Origin: Bacteroides rodentium JCM 16496
GTDB lineage: Bacteria > Bacteroidota > Bacteroidia > Bacteroidales > Bacteroidaceae
Assembly: GCF_000614125.1 (NCBI RefSeq)
Contig: NZ_BAKJ01000037.1
Location: 1-46,401, forward strand
Length of the DNA: 46,401 bases
Reading direction: 5' to 3'
The translations under genes and the position numbers were made by a program. The notes beneath the pieces were generated by a model. That model saw nothing but the letters and a program-made list of their open reading frames with translations, made no database searches and was not told where the DNA came from. How positions within the stretch are numbered: position 1 is the stretch's first letter; each line of letters starts with the position of its first letter. Below are positions 44,104-46,401 of the stretch, one piece after another.

Positions 44104-44992
44104 AAAGACCGTTACTATACACCTTATATATAATGTGCATCGCCGCCCTGCTGCCCTTCACCTCATGCAGCCGTGGCATACACGAGCAGGGCAACGCCCT
44201 TGCCATCGAGATTGTGTGGGATGAGAACTCCATGAGCGAGGGGGACGATACGGACACACCGCCCGACCTTACAGGCATCACCGTCTATATCTACGGCACG
44301 GACGGCACGCTGCGCGACAGCATCCGCTACAACAATGCCGGAGAGGTAGCCGCCAACTCGCACCAAGTGCCCGCAGGCGACTACGTCATCGTCACCACCA
44401 GCAACGTGGAAGGCTCGCTCTCTGTCAACGATGAAGAAATAGTGTCTCTGGAGCAGCTCATGATAGAGCAGGGCGAAGACGCGCCGCCGGGACAAGCCTA
44501 CTACAGCATCCAGTGGGTACACGTGGATGCCACCGGAGTCACCACCTCCCGGCAGGAACTCCGCCCCGTGCTGTCCCGGCTTCAGGTCAATGTGGTGGGA
44601 GCCACTGAAGGATCCACCCTGCAGGCGGAAGTGCTGAACGCCGCCAAATGCTTCTACCCTCGCGCCCCAACAGCGCAGGCAGCTACGGCATCCCCAGCGA
44701 GGAGACAACCGCCTACACGCTGCCCGCAGGTGCATTCGTGACCGACACACGTGCCGAAACCACGGGGCGGATGAGTACCGACAGCCACTTAATGCCCACG
44801 GCAACGGGCGAGACGGAAGCGGTGGTACGCATCACCTACACCCCACAGGGCGGCACACCCGTCACACAGACCTACCGGAGCAAGCCCATGCTCTCCGGCA
44901 AGCAGTACGAACTGACGCTGAACCTCGATATGGAAATCGTGCTCGACGGTTACGACTACGGTACAAGCGACTGGGACCGGGTGGAGTTCTGA
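44100..44992 (+). CDS. Mfa2/FimB-like fimbrial lipoprotein, frame broken once
   Basis: This lipoprotein is about 297 residues after repair; the lipobox FTSC puts the lipidated Cys at 23. Features of the FimB/Mfa2 anchor family are the beta-rich first domain (LTGITVYIYGTDGTLRDSIR, then VPAGDYVIVTTSN) and a second domain ending in a strand (ELTLNLDMEIVLDGYDYG). Such proteins cap or anchor the fimbria at the cell surface. The frame breaks at about 44657: NAAKCFYP should continue SRPNSAGSYGIPSEETTAY, restored by one C (CCCC read as CCC). The start has a strong AAGGAGGA ribosome-binding site inside the upstream gene. GC is high, as in the OmpA-like gene. Confidence 0.78.
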
Positions 44993-45055
44993 CCATTCCG
45001 ATAAAAGAAAAATGTAATTTCAATTAACTATAATTTTAAATTAAAAGAAAGAAGT

Positions 45056-46315
45056 ATGAAGACAAAGAAGTTTTTAGCAATCGCCGCATTAGCGGCAGGA
45101 TTCGTTTCTTGCAGCAGCGAGGACGAATTTGTACAGTCGCAGAATGGAAATGCGACAAAGGGAGAGAGCACCATTGAACTGGCAGGCTATGTCAAAGGCA
45201 AAGCAAACTCTCGTGCCGTTTCAACGGATATTCCTGCCGGGGACACAGATTTTGCCGCCACTGAATCGAAAGACATCCGCGTATTTTTCGCTGAGAACAC
45301 AACAGCGGGTATTGACGATGTGCAGACCTATTCGGAAACAGGTTACAAATACACCGCACTCAACGGCAGCCTTACCCAAGTGCTTGAATCCGGACAAAGC
45401 AAACCCATGTGGTCAAAACGTTCTGAGAATGCCAATATTTCTTGCTATGCTTTCTATCCGGCCGATGTGGTTTATCCCGATAAGTTTTTAGCTACGACCA
45501 ACCCTACCGCTTCTACAGGAAAGGGCAGCTACAATGATTTTGATATTATGCAAGATGACTTGATAGCTCATTGTGCAGGTGATGTATCTAAAGTTACTAC
45601 ATTTGATGCTTCCGGCTACAATACCAAACTTATTTGTGTAGAAGCAGACCAATCCAACATTACTGATTATCAAAAATCTGATATATATGTCGGCTACCCT
45701 AACGACAGCAAGAACTGGGACATGACACGTCCGACACAAGATGCTACGAATAAATTGAGCTTCTATCATGCCGGTGACAAAGTGACTGTAAAACTTGTAG
45801 CTGACAATACCACAGCCGATGCCAATACCTATTATACCGCCGAACAACTTGCAACCGCTAAAGTCGAATTGCTTAACTGGCCAGTTGCAGGTGCTATTTA
45901 CCCTCTTAATTACAATGGACTTGGTGGATTTGTTGCAATATTTACACAACACCCTACTACTGACATTACCTATACTGATGCGGCAGGTACAGAATTTATT
46001 TGCAATGGATTTTATAGCATCGGAACTACAGTTATTGCAGCTAATCCGATTGGTAGCTCGTTGAGTTGCAGTGCGCTTATTCCGCATGTATCAAAACTTG
46101 CCGGAGCATTTGGTTTTCTTATAACTATAGGTGATGATGCTATGACCTGGTATTGTAAAAAACTGAGTGATCCACAATTAGATGCGATACATAGCGCAGG
46201 TGTGGAATATATTTTCACGCTCACAGTATCGAAGAAACTTTCTCTCCCAATCCGATTGACCGACTATGATCTAAAGAAGTGGACAACGTCTGAATATAAT
46301 GGCAAGATAGAATAG
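45056..46315 (+). CDS. fimbrillin family lipoprotein
   Basis: This 419-residue lipoprotein has a lipobox FVSC at Cys 19 and an acidic, Ser/Thr-rich mature protein. The pattern (IRVFFAENTT, then SETGYKYTAL, PMWSKRSENANISCYAFYPA and DFDIMQDDLIAH) is that of Bacteroides fimbrillins, the major pilin of Mfa/Fim-type fimbriae, which are lipoproteins before polymerisation. The C-terminus (FTLTVSKKLSLPIRLTDYDLKKW) carries the donor-strand region. It starts 63 bases after the Mfa2-like gene. It is much richer in AT (one sampled line is 35% GC) than the two genes before it, which suggests the operon is a mosaic. Confidence 0.83.
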   Translation: MKTKKFLAIAALAAGFVSCSSEDEFVQSQNGNATKGESTIELAGYVKGKANSRAVSTDIPAGDTDFAATESKDIRVFFAENTTAGIDDVQTYSETGYKYTALNGSLTQVLESGQSKPMWSKRSENANISCYAFYPADVVYPDKFLATTNPTASTGKGSYNDFDIMQDDLIAHCAGDVSKVTTFDASGYNTKLICVEADQSNITDYQKSDIYVGYPNDSKNWDMTRPTQDATNKLSFYHAGDKVTVKLVADNTTADANTYYTAEQLATAKVELLNWPVAGAIYPLNYNGLGGFVAIFTQHPTTDITYTDAAGTEFICNGFYSIGTTVIAANPIGSSLSCSALIPHVSKLAGAFGFLITIGDDAMTWYCKKLSDPQLDAIHSAGVEYIFTLTVSKKLSLPIRLTDYDLKKWTTSEYNGKIE

Positions 46316-46320
46316 TTTTT

Positions 46321-46351
46321 GTTGCAGCGGATGGGGAACATCCGCTGCAAC
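46321..46351 (+). terminator. hairpin terminator of the fimbrial operon
   Basis: Arms 46321-46333 (GTTGCAGCGGATG) and 46339-46351 are perfectly complementary over 13 bp with a 5-base loop, 5 bases after the fimbrillin stop. The tail is not a strong T run. A second, weaker hairpin (CTTCCTC/GAGGAAG, 46360-46383) follows. Confidence 0.7.
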
Positions 46352-46401
46352 GGATATATCTTCCTCAATCCCATTCGAGGAAGTGAAGCAAACCTAAAGT
46401 C

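Overview
The window looks like a Bacteroides chromosome (Bacteroidales). The evidence is the many -7 boxes of the form TAnnTTTG, the lipoproteins with a Bacteroidetes-type lipobox, the families DUF4296, DUF3332 and DUF4476, TamL, the fimbrillin/Mfa2 pair, a Nudix-type sugar regulator next to xylB-xylA-xylE, and a eukaryote-like long IleRS. No rRNA, tRNA, CRISPR array, insertion sequence or phage gene was seen.

Layout. 1-5.8 kb: a small orphan protein, a cytoplasmic GH13 amylase behind a patatin lipase, an ECF S component, a DUF362 ferredoxin protein and a BamE-like lipoprotein. 5.8-12.7 kb (minus strand): an eight-gene thiamine operon in the order thiS-thiE-thiG-thiC-thiH-thiF-tenI-like-thiD, led by a TPP riboswitch and a promoter. 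It makes both the thiazole (ThiS, F, G, H) and pyrimidine (ThiC, D) halves and joins them (ThiE). 12.8-14.4 kb: a helical hypothetical protein and fabD. 14.5-20.4 kb: a D-xylose locus (Nudix-type regulator, xylB, xylA, xylE) split by palindromic repeats. 20.5-23.1 kb: a GNAT-nitrilase fusion and an unknown protein. 23.7-29.6 kb: ileS, a DksA-like gene, lspA, a DUF4296 lipoprotein and a small gene, tightly packed. 29.5-38 kb: an rRNA methyltransferase, tamL, a DUF3332 lipoprotein, ndh, a BamA-like barrel and a phosphoethanolamine transferase. 38-42 kb (minus strand): a membrane ferredoxin (NapH-NapG-like fusion), an aldo/keto reductase-ferredoxin lipoprotein, DUF1893 and a quinone-reductase-like flavoprotein. 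42.4-46.4 kb: a fimbria-like operon (small ORF, OmpA-like protein, Mfa2/FimB-like lipoprotein, fimbrillin). Its first part is clearly richer in GC than the rest of the window, which suggests transfer.

Sequence quality is the main caveat. Nine genes, including the essential ileS and thiamine and outer-membrane assembly genes, carry twelve frame breaks. Nearly all are explained by loss of one base from a short homopolymer. They are most simply sequencing or assembly errors, so I annotate each such gene as one locus.

I found no clear new defence or mobile system. The best leads are a family of 40-bp palindromic intergenic repeats around xylE, a possible invertible segment and an unannotated 54-residue ORF ahead of the fimbrial operon, candidate operators upstream of the xylose regulator, and the membrane-ferredoxin/aldo-keto reductase operon.
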